In this document: positions 1 through 12,020 of the stretch, in pieces
Numbering within the stretch: position 1 is the stretch's first letter
Layout of the letters: every line of letters begins with the position of its first letter
NCBI GenBank assembly: GCA_963770035.1
Contig: CAVYON010000056.1
Coordinates: 1-64,000 of the forward strand
Direction: 5' to 3'
DNA length: 64,000 nt
Origin: Roseiarcus sp963770035
Lineage (GTDB): Bacteria > Pseudomonadota > Alphaproteobacteria > Rhizobiales > Beijerinckiaceae
Program-made: the position numbers and the translations under genes
The notes under the pieces: generated by a model
The model's input: the letters and a program-made list of their open reading frames with translations, nothing else
Database searches by the model: none
What the model was told of the DNA's origin: nothing

Positions 1-579
1 ACCGCCAATCATGGGGCACACTCAATCTTATCAATCTAATCTCCTGCCATCGGCGAATGCCCTTCCGGGTAGGATCATGTTATGGATCCCTACTAGTCTC
101 CACCAAAACAGACTAAACAGACTAATATATGTCGCTTACAAGACGCTAGGATCCTGGGTATCATGAGTTAACTTGGATCACCAGAAATTCAAGCCAATGA
201 AGACTGCATCCGCCCTTTTTCCCCCCACCCCCCAATATGTCTTCCACACCGTTCTATCGCCATCCGCTGTTCATTTCCTTGTTCAAGACAAGTGGCTCTC
301 CATCTCATGCGCACTTAATCTTAGCATGCAGTAGCCATGCAGCATCCGGAATCTCCGTTACTTTGCCGTTAGCCAAGGAAAACACTGTAGATCGATTCCG
401 CTCTTCTTGCTGCTAGCGGGCTAGGTATATTTAACCGACTTCGCCTGACATTTTCGGAAATTAGAACGCCTCTCAGAGCTTCGATCCAAATTGTCATTAT
501 ATAAGTATCACCGCAGATCATTTTTCCTGTAGATCAGAGCTCTTTTCTCGAAGTCACTGCTACAAAGTCACCCAGAACA
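1..579. other. Upstream region of the Bim1-like gene; no gene seen
   Basis: No coding potential is visible. The DNA is moderate-GC fungal sequence with pyrimidine-rich tracts and presumably holds the promoter and 5' UTR of the gene that starts at 580. I see no RNA gene or repeat in it. Confidence 0.5.
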
Positions 580-1499
580 ATGCACGGATACACAGCTCTC
601 CTGGCTCTTGCCAGTCTCTACTTTGGTCCAACCAATGCTGCCGATGAAGCTACTGATATGGGTCCAGCTGCCTTCTTGTGGCCTCCAGATCGAACCTGGT
701 CGAAGACAACTGATAACACCGCCCCATGCGGATCAAATGCAGGCGTTGAAAACCGAACGGAATTCCCATTGAGTGCGTCTTCATCTCCGAGAACGAACCA
801 TAACTACATCAAACCATAATAGCCAATGGCGAGGTATCCATAGTTCTCCAGGATGAATCCTACAACGTCAATCTGGCAATCTCTTACAACAATGGTAACT
901 TGCGCCAGCTAACATAGAAAATTTAATGACTGACATGTGACGGCTTAGATCCTACTTCGAACAGCGACTTCGTGACCGATGTATCTGGAAGTAACTTCCC
1001 AGATCTTTACCCAAATCATGAGTGCTACTCGATTCCAAACCTACCGTCAAACATTACCTCCGGCTCCAATGCAACGCTGCAGTTGAGTTACCAGTCCACC
1101 TTTGACACCGACACGAATGAGACCTACTATGCCTGCGCAGATATTACCTACGTTCCACTCAAGGGCTTTACAACGACTGTTCTCTGTTTCAATGCATCAG
1201 TAACTGATACTTCGACGCAAACATCCTCAACAAGCTCTGAAACTAGTTCGTCCAATTCATCTGGACTCTCTGGAGGTCAGATTGCTGGTATTGTTGTGGG
1301 TTCTGTTGTGGGCGCTGCACTGATCGCAGGTGGACTTTCCCTTCTATGGAGTCGACATCAGCGTAATGTCCAGCGGGATAAGGTGGTAGCTGTTAGAATG
1401 GGTGATTGGGGGAATAACGCTCAGAAGACGATGAGACGATGTCAGCAGAGGAGAACCCAGCATAAGCACTGGATATTTTGGAGGAGACTTGGTTCATGA
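580..1499 (+). CDS. Bim1/X325-like LPMO-fold surface protein with C-terminal membrane anchor
   Basis: Proposed exons are 580-772, 823-894 and 949-1499 (about 271 aa); the introns are 50 and 54 nt, begin GT and end AG, and keep the frame. A signal peptide (about residues 1-20) is followed by the family-typical start GPAAFLWPPDRTWS and Cys- and Asn-rich segments (NTAPCGS, YACADITYV). A Ser/Thr-rich stalk leads to one hydrophobic segment (GGQIAGIVVGSVVGAALIAG), so the product should be held at the membrane or cell wall. This family (X325, including Cryptococcus Bim1) resembles copper-binding lytic polysaccharide monooxygenases but acts in copper uptake or at the cell surface rather than in polysaccharide oxidation. 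The tail after the membrane segment is uncertain: a different reading frame or a tiny extra intron would give a more acidic end (EENPA). The family call is from remembered conserved motifs. Confidence 0.72.
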
Positions 1500-3944
1500 T
1501 ATGTTTTATGACATGATAAAACGTAATTGTTCTTTCCATTTTGGCTAATTTACGACAAAAACTTGATTCAAAACATATTGTTAAGTCCTCAAAACAGCTC
1601 TACTTAGTGCCATCCATCTCGGACTTATACAGTCTGCCAAGCCTCAGGCCATAATGAAGTGGAGGCGGTATCTCACTCTCCATTCTAATATTAGTCAGTA
1701 ATAAATAAGGTGCAGTCTGTTTCCTAGTTGGTCTTGTTTCGTTATATTATCTTCCCTGGCGTGCAGATCCACTCTTTGAGATCTAAAGTTGGGAGTTTCT
1801 AAGAAAACAAGACCATATTCTGATTATTCAGACTTGAAATTCACTGCTTCAAACCCACCACGATAAAAAGAAGTATGAAAAATATTCTATTGAATTAAAA
1901 AATGAGTAGTTAGCACTCGCGCTGGCTGTGACCGGTTTGTGTCCTCAGGCAAATATTCTCAACCCGGTTTAGCTTGATTGCCCGGTTTCAAGAACCTGCC
2001 ATTCAGATGCTTTGGATTCCTCTTCCTAGAGTGAGGCTCAATATGATAAGGTTCGAGATTTATGAAATGATAGGCCTTGATTTTATATACAGTATGTCTT
2101 TGGAAAGTTTTTCAATTTAAACTCTTAACCTTCTCGCCGTTTCTCGCCAACTCGACCATCTTTGCCAAGAGCGTGAAAGATTCTTCTCAATTCGACTATC
2201 AGCAATATTCTGCAGCCAAAATCTTCATAGACTCTCAAATAGACATTTCAAATTAAAAAGAAAAGCCCAATTCACAAGAACATATTTTCCTCGACCAGTT
2301 CCTAGCAATACTGCGATGCACCCTGTGGAACACACATTTGCACGGTTCCATCAATGACGACATATGCTCCATCAAAAAACCAGTAACAACAGTGGATAAA
2401 ATGATAGGGCCGATGCCCTATCCCTACACAGGAATGAGTATTTAAGATTTCTCAGGGGTATCAAGAACATAGTTTTTGACACTCTCTAAATGGCATGAGA
2501 ATCGCCTTTAAAGCGGAAATTATCATGTTGATGATTTGGGGACAAATCTCCTCCTCAGTCACTCAGCAAACCACTGATTTTCCATCATGACACCCATAAC
2601 AGGTGGATGACAATCGGCGTCACTCAGAAAAGCTTTTATTTGCCACAAAATCCACTCACTGTCATGACAGGAACGATGTCGCAAGGCATGAGAGGTATCT
2701 GGAATCCAGGATAATGTTTCCGGCATCATAACCTTCCCGCTGCCACGCCCCTTCCCCCGCTGGCGGGAAGGCTCCGACTGGTCCAGGTACGCATCCCCTT
2801 GTTCTGCTAAAGTATACCCACACACGCACTGTGTTATATCCTCCTGTAATCGCCTACGACTTCGGTGATGAAGACCACGATTTCCCTTACTGCAAAGTAT
2901 ATTTGAGGAAAACTGAACATACCTAATGTTTCAAGACGGGTCTCTGATTGATTGCTGGCATTACTCTGATTTGGATTACAAAACACTCACCATATCTTCA
3001 TGACCCGTTGCTAATTAAAATTGCTTAATTAGATTTTATTCGAATCCATAGCGATGTTGCTTCTCTCGATCCGATGAATCGCGGGCGCTGTTATAACCCA
3101 AGATGTCCGTTCGACTCTTTTGGCACGGTCGCTGGTTGTACCGATGGGATCATAATGAAACCATCATATCAGTACTCCCAAGAGTAGTATTTATATAGCT
3201 AGCCTTATATATATGGCCCGAAATAAAACAGTATGTTGCAAAGAAGATAATCCCATCATTACCGTAACTCGATGTGCATATTTCGTCGCAGAGGAGTCTA
3301 ATGGCTTCCGAGCTCTTCAGACTGCCGTGGTGTCTTCCGCCCGGGCACTAATCGAATTCCTGCAGCATTAGTTACGAGTAACCTGTGTTAGATTCTATCC
3401 CCCACGTCAAATACCACTCAAAGAAGGCTAAGATTTTCCAAGTACAGCGTCTTCATTTGCAAGCTATGTGAAAAATCACGATCCAATTGTTCCATCAAGA
3501 ATAGCTCTACGGCGATTGGTTCACAGAATTTGCCCTGTATGAACTTCTACACTTTGTCAGATTCATATCAACATCGTTCAATGACGCACCCTTTCAGGGG
3601 AAAGAAAAACTAAATTAAGACTTTTAATCCGAAAATCAGTCACCCATGGATCAGTCCACCAGGGGATCCACCGTGGTTGGTCATGCTGATCCAACTTTGC
3701 ATCTAGCCACTGGCGTTACTCAGCACAAGGCCGTAATTCCGCGATTTTGCCTTATTTGTCAAAGCACTTCGGATATAACCCTCTGCGCTAGCACGAAAAG
3801 TCCACGAATACTATATAACAAGGGCGGAAGAGCGCCGACAAAAATTTGTCAGTCATACAAGCCAGCGAACAATCTAGAAAGCCAACAGAAAACAAAAAGG
3901 GACCCATTCTATATCCGAATCTTCACTTTTTTCAGACTATAAAA
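1500..3944. other. Long intergenic region; no confident gene
   Basis: AT-rich DNA without a convincing gene. A minus-strand frame of 88 codons (2559-2825) and a plus-strand frame at 3646-3942 have no recognisable protein features. The final part is probably the promoter of the nitroreductase gene: a TATATAA-like box lies near 3812, about 130 nt before its ATG. Decayed transposon sequence is possible but I recognise none. Confidence 0.4.
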
Positions 3945-4808
3945 ATGGCATCCCGCGCTCTTCGACCGGGCTCTACTTTCCATTCTATCAGCCGTACTCT
4001 AGGATCCACTACAAGACCACGAACTACATTATCTACTCAATCCCCACTGAAGTCCCCTCTGCCCCTCCGTCCCTTTTCGACATCTTTCAGTCCCAGCTTC
4101 CAGTCAAGCCCTATACACAACGCAACCATGTCTATCGACGCCCTCATCCAAGCGGCCCAGAACCGCCGCACAATCTACAAGCTGGGCAAGAATGCACCCG
4201 TCTCCGACGCAAAGATCGAGGAGCTCGTCAATGCCGCCATCCTGAACGTCCCTAGCTCCTTCAACACCCAGTCCACCCGTCTCGTCGTCCTCCTCAAGGA
4301 AGAGCACGATCGTCTCTGGGATATCGCAGCCTCCACCTTCGAGGGTCTTGTTGCCTCCGGTGCAGTCCCCGAGGAAACCTTCAAGAACCAGACTCTCCCT
4401 AAGCTGCAGATGTTCAAGGCTGCTTACGGCACTATCCTTTTCTACGAGGACCCAGCCCACATCAAGGGTTTCCAGGAGAAGTTCGCCGCCTTCAAGGACC
4501 ACTTCGAGCCTTGGGCTGATCACTCCAATGCCATGCACCAGTACTTCCGTATGTATATCCTGAATTTTTCACAGGAGAATCAAAGCTAACATTTTAATCT
4601 AGTCTGGACTGCCCTTGAGAGCGTTGGCTTCGGTGCTAACCTGCAACACTACAACCCTCTGATTAACGAGCCCGTTGCCAAGCAGTGGAACCTGCCTTCT
4701 GAGTGGCGTCTGGTTGCTCAGTTGGTCTTCGGTAGCCCCGAGGCTCCGGCTGGTGAGAAGGCACAGCAGCCTATTGAGGAGCGGGTGAAGATCTTCGGAA
4801 AGCAGTAG
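3945..4808 (+). CDS. Nitroreductase-family protein (Hbn1/Frm2-like), possible mitochondrial presequence
   Basis: Exons 3945-4548 and 4603-4808 give 269 aa; the 54-nt intron has GT..AG ends. From residue about 62 the protein matches the small fungal nitroreductase type: AQNRRTIYKLG for FMN binding, then KIEELVNAAILNVPSSFNTQ and, after the intron, LWTALESVGFGANLQHYNP. Such proteins are FMN-dependent, NAD(P)H-using oxidoreductases linked to nitroaromatic detoxification and lipid or oxidative-stress responses in yeast. Before this domain lie about 60 residues rich in Arg and Ser and almost free of acidic residues, typical of a mitochondrial targeting sequence. A second ATG at 4128 (MSIDALIQ) coincides with the usual family start, so one gene may produce a mitochondrial and a cytosolic form. 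The family call is firm; localisation is inferred. Confidence 0.85.
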
Positions 4809-5411
4809 GCGACTTCTGATTTCCCCTTATGTATGAATGAATTTCTTTTGTTTAGCATCTGACATGCTTGTTGGTTCATATCTCGTGCGACGCGTGCACA
4901 TATCTGATTGGAAAGAGTGATGTATAGAATTTAGAGATAGATGTCTATGAGTTGAGCTGTGAATAGAAGCTAAATTCAACTCCATTTCTTGAGCCTTTTT
5001 ATCGTATAAGCAAGTATATCAGACATTCATGGTGGTCTTAGGCTATGTTAATATGATTCAAAGCCACTTTGTCATGATCATCTTGAAAAAAGGGGTGATA
5101 TAAATTAATTATTGAATGCTGACTAGTAGATAATCAGCGGAAAGACTATTAGAAATGCGGATAAATTTATGAATGGTCGAGAGTGAAGACTAGTGGGGGA
5201 ATAGTTGCGGGGAATGAATCGACAGCAGTCACCTTGGATGAATGAGCCTGTGCAAGGTTCTTCCCCTAAAGCGCCTTGCCTATCTAGGTAATAATAGCCT
5301 ATATACAACCAAGGGAATAAAGTAATGATACGTTGAAAGCACAATAGAGACCTTTCTCGAAAACCCACCCAGTAGCATTCCATAAACCCAGTCAACAATA
5401 CAAAGGCCAAT
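4809..5411. other. Convergent 3' intergenic region
   Basis: Lies between the ends of the nitroreductase (+) and the deacetylase (-). AT-rich, with no frame that looks coding; probably the two 3' UTRs. An open frame at 5123-5593 on the minus strand is mostly intron and downstream sequence of the deacetylase gene. Confidence 0.5.
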
Positions 5412-6477
5412 CTAACGACCCGAGCGATACCAATACTCCGGTGGATCTCCAAGACACTCTCCAATGGTAACCACTGACCAGAAATAATCATGTTAGTAAA
5501 AGCACACCACTCAGGCTGAAAACCTCCAATTCGAAAACGGTGGAAAGGAAAGAATCCACATACTTTCATAACCTCTCGACTTAATCTCTGCAATCATATT
5601 ATCTACCAAAACCTCCACGGTAGTCTGATGAGTGTCATGCGCCAACACAATAGTCCCACCGGCATCCAACTCAGCCCGGAATTTCTCAAAGCTGCGCCAG
5701 CTATCATCCGGATGGTCGTTCTCGTAGTCTTTCGTATCAATACTCGCGCTGATAACATGGTATTCGAGTGCTGACATGGCAGCTAACACATCAGCCGTCA
5801 CCATCAAGTAAGGGGCACGCATATACGTCGGATAGAAACCCAGGATACGCATGAAAGCATCTTCGAGATCAGTCATCTGGCTGACGATTTCGTCGTAGCT
5901 TAGGGTATCGAGGGATGGATGGCCCCATCTAGACAGAAATGGATATGATTAGTTTGCGTCAGTTAAAAAAAATGGGTCCCGGTAGAAACAATATATGCTT
6001 GCTGGGAAAGTAACGACTTGAGGAAGGTTTTGGGTAGTTTTAGGAGTGATCTGCATTATACATTCCCATATTTTGCGTGATGTATGAAGTGGGAATCGTG
6101 GGTGGGAGTACGTACGTGTGAGAACCGAGCTGATGACCTTCGTTTATGGCGCGCTGGACAAGTTCAGGAAATGCGTCGATATTGCCTTTGTTCACGCCGT
6201 TAAGGAAGAAGGTTGCGTGGGCGCCATGCTGGGAAAGTGTTTCCAGCATCTGCCCGGTGTATACGTAGGGGCCATCGTCAAATGTAAGCGCAACGACACC
6301 GGGCATGTTGCAGTGTGTGATGATTTTCCCACATGGAACTGGGGATTGCTGCCTCTGGGTGATGTCGCGGATATGATCCGTTGGGAACTGGGCTTTGAGG
6401 AGGTCTGGTATCACGAAGGCCGATGATAGGCTTGCGATGAAAAGAAATACACTGGTCTGAAGGTTGTGGAGATGCAT
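5412..6477 (-). CDS. Polysaccharide deacetylase (CE4), chitin deacetylase-like, secreted
   Basis: Exons on the minus strand are 6477-6116, 5928-5564 and 5473-5412 (262 aa); both introns have GT..AG ends and join the motifs in frame. A signal peptide (MHLHNLQTSVFLFIASLSS) precedes the NodB homology domain. The CE4 motifs are present in order: TFDDGP (catalytic and metal Asp), SHTWGHP spanning intron 1 (metal His pair), RAPY, and AHDTHQ near the end. The C-terminal VTIGECLGDPPEYWY is typical of fungal chitin deacetylases. The enzyme should remove acetyl groups from GlcNAc units of chitin in the wall. No chitin-binding LysM or CBM18 domain is visible. The exon structure is my own reconstruction but fits family motifs at every joint. 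Confidence 0.85.
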
Positions 6478-6897
6478 AATGAGAAGAAAAGAGCGCTGAT
6501 TTAACAATGAGGACAAGTATTGAGCTCAAAGTACCAAGTTATAGAAAGAGACCATCGAGGGTGATAAGTGACAAGGCGGGTATTAGACAACCTTGGAAGA
6601 GCAAGCACCGACAGTCGTAGTTGCTAATACATCGAGTAATTTGATTCTGTCATATAAATTGCACATTGAAAATTGACATAGAAGACATCAAATATCCAAC
6701 TCGAAGCAGAAACAAATGGAGCTTCGAGTCGTGGACACTAATCAGGTATGAATACATCTGGGGACAAAAATTTAGTAAGTAAATAAGCAGATTAAAACAT
6801 TTTCCCTAGCCGACCAGCTCCAACATTGGCGCGAGTGCATAGAAAGCCAAAGGAAAAAGAAGGTGAATAATCCCCAGATCCCAAGCTCGGCCACAGT
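6478..6897. other. Intergenic region upstream of the deacetylase
   Basis: Holds the deacetylase promoter (minus strand) and the 3' end region of the CCDC47-like gene. No gene, tRNA or repeat is seen. Confidence 0.45.
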
Positions 6898-8336
6898 TTA
6901 ACCCCGACGGGTCATGCGCTTTTGGTTCTTGCGCTGCTCCTTCTGGCTCTCGCGATCCAGGTACTTGCGCTGCTCCTCGGCAGTCATTCCCCGCAGGATA
7001 CGTTCACGCTCTTCCTTCTTGATCTTCTCCGCGCCAATTTGCGCTCCTCGGCCTTCTCGTCCTCTTCGACACGGCGCAACTTCTTGATCTCCTCATCACG
7101 GGCATTGCGGACCTTGCGCAGAACCTCACCACGGAAGTGGGCAGCTGCGACGAGTTTATCGCCAAAACGCAGGAACTGGTTGAAAAGGGGCAGAGTTGCA
7201 GAATAATCGGAAAGAGGAGGAGAGGTTAACCGAAAGCTGGACGCGCTTCTTAGGAGTGGTCTCATCAAGCCTGAGTGACAATGTTAGATATCGAATGCGG
7301 CAAATAACATAACATTATAATAGTCCGGGCACTTACTTCATGGGCTTGTCGATAGGCTGGTCAGTCACAATCAAGAATTCAAAGTCATTACCAGCCTGCT
7401 CGATGGCCTGGATAAGGTCCTTGCTCAGGAGGGTTTCGGTGATCTCAGCACTTTCCGACATCACAGTAACCCACTGGGGGAGCTTGGGGTGATCCTTGGA
7501 GAAGGTCATCGAGGCGTCGTAACGGTCGGTGCGGAACTTCCGCATGTGGCTCTTGTGAACCACGGCCCAAATGAATCCATCGTAGGTCGAGTTGTTAACC
7601 TTGAGAGGAGTATCCTTGGAAACAACAGGGACCAGATCCTTCTCCTTTCCATCGAATGCGTACATCAAAGCCTCATACTTCTCGGAGGGTGCTTCCCAGC
7701 TCTCAAAGAAGAAGCTGAAGGCGTACTCCATCAGAAAAGTGATAGGGTTGTAGCGCTTGGGCAGCTTCAGAGAAACATCGACAAAGGCAACGTTCTGGCG
7801 ACCGGACGCATAGGTTGAGAACTCGTAAGCCGACTTCTCCTTCATGCTCTTCTCCGGGTTGGTCAATTCAACGGTGACCGTCTCATTCTCGGTGTGTGGG
7901 ATACCATCGAATCCAACCGAGGCGAACTCCTTCTGGAGAGCTGGGACATGGGCTTTAGCCCACTCCCGCGCCTTCCGGCGATTCTTCCTCGTACCCCACA
8001 GATGGAAGAGGACGAGCACTAGGATGAACGGCATGATCATCGCCTCCTGCATGAAGTCCTTGGGAGATGTACGCTCCCAGATCCGGTACCATGCTGTGTA
8101 AGGAACAGCGGCACCATGGGTATTAGCTGCCGGGATGGTGGTCGTGTCGGCGACAATGGACGCAGGCGATGGGTTCGGGGCCTCGACGAAGTCGGCGAAA
8201 TCTACAGGGATCGGCGGATAGAGCGGTGCGCTGACGTGCAATTGAGCGCAGAAACAGGAAATCAAGACGGCTTACCATCGTCAGAGGCAGCACCTGGCGC
8301 TTGGCCACCAAATACGTTCTTGAATACGCCCGCCAT
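6898..8336 (-). CDS. CCDC47 homologue (DUF1682), ER membrane protein; two single-base frame breaks
   Basis: Proposed exons are 8336-8276, 8201-7337 and 7270-6898, about 432 aa. The short N-terminal exon (MAGVFKNVFGGQ) leads to a luminal stretch, one membrane segment (IMPFILVLVLFHLWG) and the cytosolic DUF1682 domain with SDYSATLPLFNQFLRFGDKL; the C-terminus is a charged helix ending in KNQKRMTRRG. CCDC47 is part of the PAT complex that helps insert multipass proteins at the ER translocon. In the last exon the sequence runs in another frame between about 7211 and 7036: one extra base in an A-run at 7210-7213 and one missing base near 7036 (KLA|AEKIKK expected) cancel each other. Sequencing error is the likeliest cause, because the protein is conserved on both sides and between the breaks. 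Confidence 0.82.
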
Positions 8337-8827
8337 GGTTGGTTGAAGACAGGATGGTGGGTGGAAGGGGAAGGAGGTTGAGAGAGAACGAAGTGCGGAG
8401 CTAAGCTACGCCGGCTCTAGCGCCCCCACGCAATTTCTCCATATTTTTTCTTTGAACCTAAGAGTTAGTTACGGAGTACAAAATACAACAAATTTGATCA
8501 AGTCAAGATTCATCAATGATCAAAATGTTCCAAAATACAAATCCCAGTTTCCTATTTCCCGATGATTACCAGAACCCAAGATGATACAAAAAATACTCGA
8601 GTGAGTGTGGTATCCAAAAAAAAAAGCACAAGAAAAAAGTGAAGAAAGAATTCCACGCCAATCCGAGTAGAACCCAAAAATTTTGTACAATCCCGCTTCC
8701 AAGAAAAGCAACAAATGAAAAAGAGATATGAAAAAACAAAGGAAAGTCGTAACAGTCATTAAAATCGAGATTTAGTCGAGATGCAAGAGAAATTAATGAA
8801 AGGTTGCAAGGTGGTGGAGTTGCGTGC
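8337..8827. other. Intergenic region between CCDC47-like gene and mdm34
   Basis: Contains the promoter of the CCDC47-like gene (minus) and the 3' region of mdm34 (minus). It has A-runs (for example about 8607-8620) and frames that only look open because of low complexity. No gene recognised. Confidence 0.45.
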
Positions 8828-10618
8828 TTAATGACCATAAGCCGGCGGAGGTGCATCATCCTGACTTCGGTCCAGAAGTTGCTACAGGCGTTGGTCGACA
8901 TGAGCTTATCTTCGCGCATTCGGCGAGCGATCTCGCCAGCTAGGCGTTCCACTAGGCAGGGGATCAACGGATCCTCACTTTCCTCCGTCCTTCGGTAAAA
9001 GGAAGGACCGTGGCAGGCAATTGTGGCCGAGCAGCACCGGAGGAACTGGCCTCGGCCTTCTCATTTTGAAAGCTAGTGCGCAAGGGACGAGGAGTACATC
9101 TACGTCCGGGGAACTTAGAAGGGCGAATTGTCTCATGCATGTAGGATGATTCGTCCTTCTCATAAGCATGTCGGCACGAGGGAGAACAGGTCGGGAGATG
9201 CTTGTTCGGTGTCGTTCCGGAACGGTAGGCAGGTGAGAATCTGTCTCGGGGGACAGTGGGGGTGTCACTGGGTCATCGGACTAGCTCATTCACAACGGGA
9301 AAGGAGCAGAGCGATGGATGGAGGGCTGATGGACTCGGTCATGAGTTCCGTCGTCGCTCACACTCATGGCGTCATCGGTCGTCTTGGGACGACGCAAATC
9401 CACCACGCGCTTCTTACGCCTTCGAGAATGCGCCTTCGAGTGACGTCCCGTACCCAAACTGAGACCATAACTACTGAGAGAATGACCGGATAGAGATGGT
9501 CGGCTTTGCATAGAGACAGTGCTGCCGCTCTCGTGGAGGACGATGCCATGCTGCCGACTGCGAATGTGCGCGGGAAAAGTCGGGCTGAAGGAGACAAAAT
9601 ACTAGCTGGTAGTTCGCTAGGGTCAGAAGGTGAAGTCCAAGCGCGGTAGACCACTTCGTTGATGGAGGGCGTGAACAGCGAAAGGGTTCGTTGGGAATCT
9701 GTAAGGGCGGCAAGACGGAGGAGGTTCTTCTGAGAGAACAGAGAATGGGTCTCGACCGAAGAGTCTAAGGATAGGGATGCGATTTCGGTTTCGTTCAGCG
9801 CATTTCCAAGCGAATCGACGGGGTCTTGTGGCGGGCTCGCCAACGGGTCTTGACCGGGGCCTTCACTAGTGGTCTTCGGTATTCTCGGTTCATTCTGCGA
9901 CATCCTCCCCTGCGCGATATTCGGGAACCCATAAGCGAAGCGACAGTCGATGGATGATGGCGGGTAGCTCGTCCATAAACAGAATTCGTAGTTGCGCTTC
10001 GATCGCTTTCTGTAAAAAGTCGCGCACAAAGGGATAGAGTCGAATGTCGACGAGACCTTTAAAGATTCGAGGGGGTCATTTCGAAAAACAACTGTAATTC
10101 CTTTTTGTTTAGAGAAGACCAATATAACGAAGCCGGAGAGCTTAAAATCGGAAAGGGTAATTTGGAGAGGAATGGTAAGCGGGGTACTAATATTGCGATA
10201 CCGTCAGCCACGCCACGAAGAAAGCAGCTATAAAAAGTCGCCGGTGATTTTGCGACATGCGCATTTATCAAAGGGCACATACGCAGCAGCCAGAGGTTTC
10301 GGCGACGCAAAAGAAGGGCGAGTGATAAGGTAGGTGTTGAGTGGGTTAGCTTGAACTCGGGTTTTCAGAGTCAAGAACGCATCGCCAGAGTATGACATTT
10401 TAAAAATGCCCCGAAATCGATCCTCCGCCAAATCTCCAATCTCCAGGATCTCCAGATCTGGGGGGCATCGAGCCCAGGTTGAGTTCGGTCACGATAATGT
10501 CATCGACAATGATGGGCGGCTTTGGGGACTTATTGAGGGCGGCAGTTAGGAGTTCTTGAGCGCGAGTGTAAAAACCCGCGTCCGCCATTAAAGGCGACCA
10601 GTTGAAGTTGAACGCCAT
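8828..10618 (-). CDS. mdm34: Mdm34/MdmB, ERMES outer-mitochondrial-membrane subunit; many frame breaks
   Basis: The start MAFNFNWSPLMADAGFYT and PKPPIIVDDIIVTELNLGS are diagnostic of Mdm34, the SMP-domain subunit of the ER-mitochondria encounter structure that moves phospholipids between the two organelles. An intron at 10282-10187 joins PLAAA to TPLTIPLQITLSDF. Further recognisable parts are FSKQKGITVVFRNDPLESLK, GQDPLASPPQDPVDSLGNAL, QKNLLRLAALTDSQRTLSLF, the basic RRRKKRVVDLRRPK, TPPLSPETDSHLP and the terminal DDAPPPAYGH. These pieces lie in different frames: an extra base in a G6 run (10450-10456), a missing base near 10029, and shifts near 9900, 9588, 9565, 9533, 9290 and in the last 300 nt. 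Identity is secure; whether the gene is truly broken or the consensus is poor cannot be decided from sequence alone. Confidence 0.85.
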
Positions 10619-12020
10619 GCCCTCGCATCGAGAAAGATGAGGAATATAGAAGGGGGAGGGGAAAAGAGTCGAGGGTAGAAGTCGCGATGGCGAAATTCAG
10701 GAGTGAGAAGGGAAAAAAAGGGAAAACGCAGTTCCCGAGGGTCACAGGTTTGCCTCGCGTGCCCCGACCACACTTTTTTTTTTACTTTTTTTTTTATCCC
10801 AAATTTTTACACACTGTAATGGAATCTGTTTCTCTTTTGCGGCGTTGTTACATATTCAGTAATTCTATCTTGTCCTTCTTTCCTTGCTCTACATCCCTCG
10901 TCGATCATTCTGTGTGAATGTCTTGAAAAAAGCGCTACTGGGTACGTCACATCCTGGACTTCAGTCCCGGGGCCCACTCTTTCCGACCAGCCCCGAAGGT
11001 ATTCCCACTTGGTGCTCGACTGGACCATTCACGCTTCATCCAGCAGCTATGGAATGCATAAGTCTCTTTTTTGGCACCTTACTTACATGATTTAACCCCA
11101 ATTCACTTTTCTTCCAAGGTCTGGGGAGGAAAGGAGGGAGCAAAAACATCACGAACCCGCGACGCGAAGTCTTACGCGGGCCAAAAGAGGATCATTCTGA
11201 CGCCGATCACGTAAGGAAGCCCAGAGTCTAGTCCACGTTCGGGAGTTAGAAACACATAGAGCACGGAGCAGATTAGCGTGTGAGGCAAGGTCTCTGATTG
11301 GGGTCTTGTTTCAATGTTCCAGAAGTCGTAGACTGCCCAGATGATATTATAGAATATCGCCGAATACGGAGGCAATACGACCTCGAGAAGATTCGAAACT
11401 TGTCAGCTTATTACCCCTTGATACGCATGTGGGATTGGCAATTCATCCAGTAATAATTATTTCATTCAATTATGTTCTTCTTGTTCGTGTATGTGAGAAG
11501 GTACTTCTTATAGATTCAAATGTTAGTATTGCAGAAAGTGCAAATTTCCTCCGGATTCAGATATATTTTTGGCGTCTGTCCCTTAGCCGTGGAGCTTACC
11601 CAGAGATACTATATTTGAGACTCAATGTTCCATATGACATTAGAATTGAGTATACATGGATAATTACGAACTGCAGCAGCACAATAATATGTAAATCTGA
11701 GTTACACATCATGAAATAACAACACGGCACCAAGATTTCAGCAAGAGATCGAGACTGATGAAGCTTGAATCCTGATGTCAGGGCCGAGTATAAGACTGTG
11801 CTGTGATTGGTCATTGGCAAGCGGCATGCCTCACCAGAGCAACGGCCGCGCTAGTCCAAATCTGGCTAAACATCAATATCCTTCTCGTCGGGCCATTTCA
11901 ACCCATTATTATCGACCATTTCTTCATCACATTCATCTGAATTACCTGTTAGTTTTGTCGGGGATAAGTATACACAAGAAGGATTGTCATAGCATCATCA
12001 ACGACTTCATTTCACCCATC
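10619..12020. other. Intergenic region between mdm34 and the haspin-like gene
   Basis: Divergent promoters of mdm34 (minus) and the kinase (plus), with T-runs at about 10773-10797. A minus-strand frame at 11172-11375 (67 codons) encodes hydrophobic stretches and may be a relic of a membrane protein, but it has no start or neighbours that support a gene. Nothing else is recognisable. Confidence 0.4.

Noticed and set aside
2559..2825. 88-codon frame on the minus strand
   Set aside because: No recognisable domain, no intron context and no promoter or homology signal I can name; too short to call.
11172..11375. Hydrophobic 67-codon frame, possibly a membrane-protein relic
   Set aside because: No continuation upstream or downstream and no family recognised.
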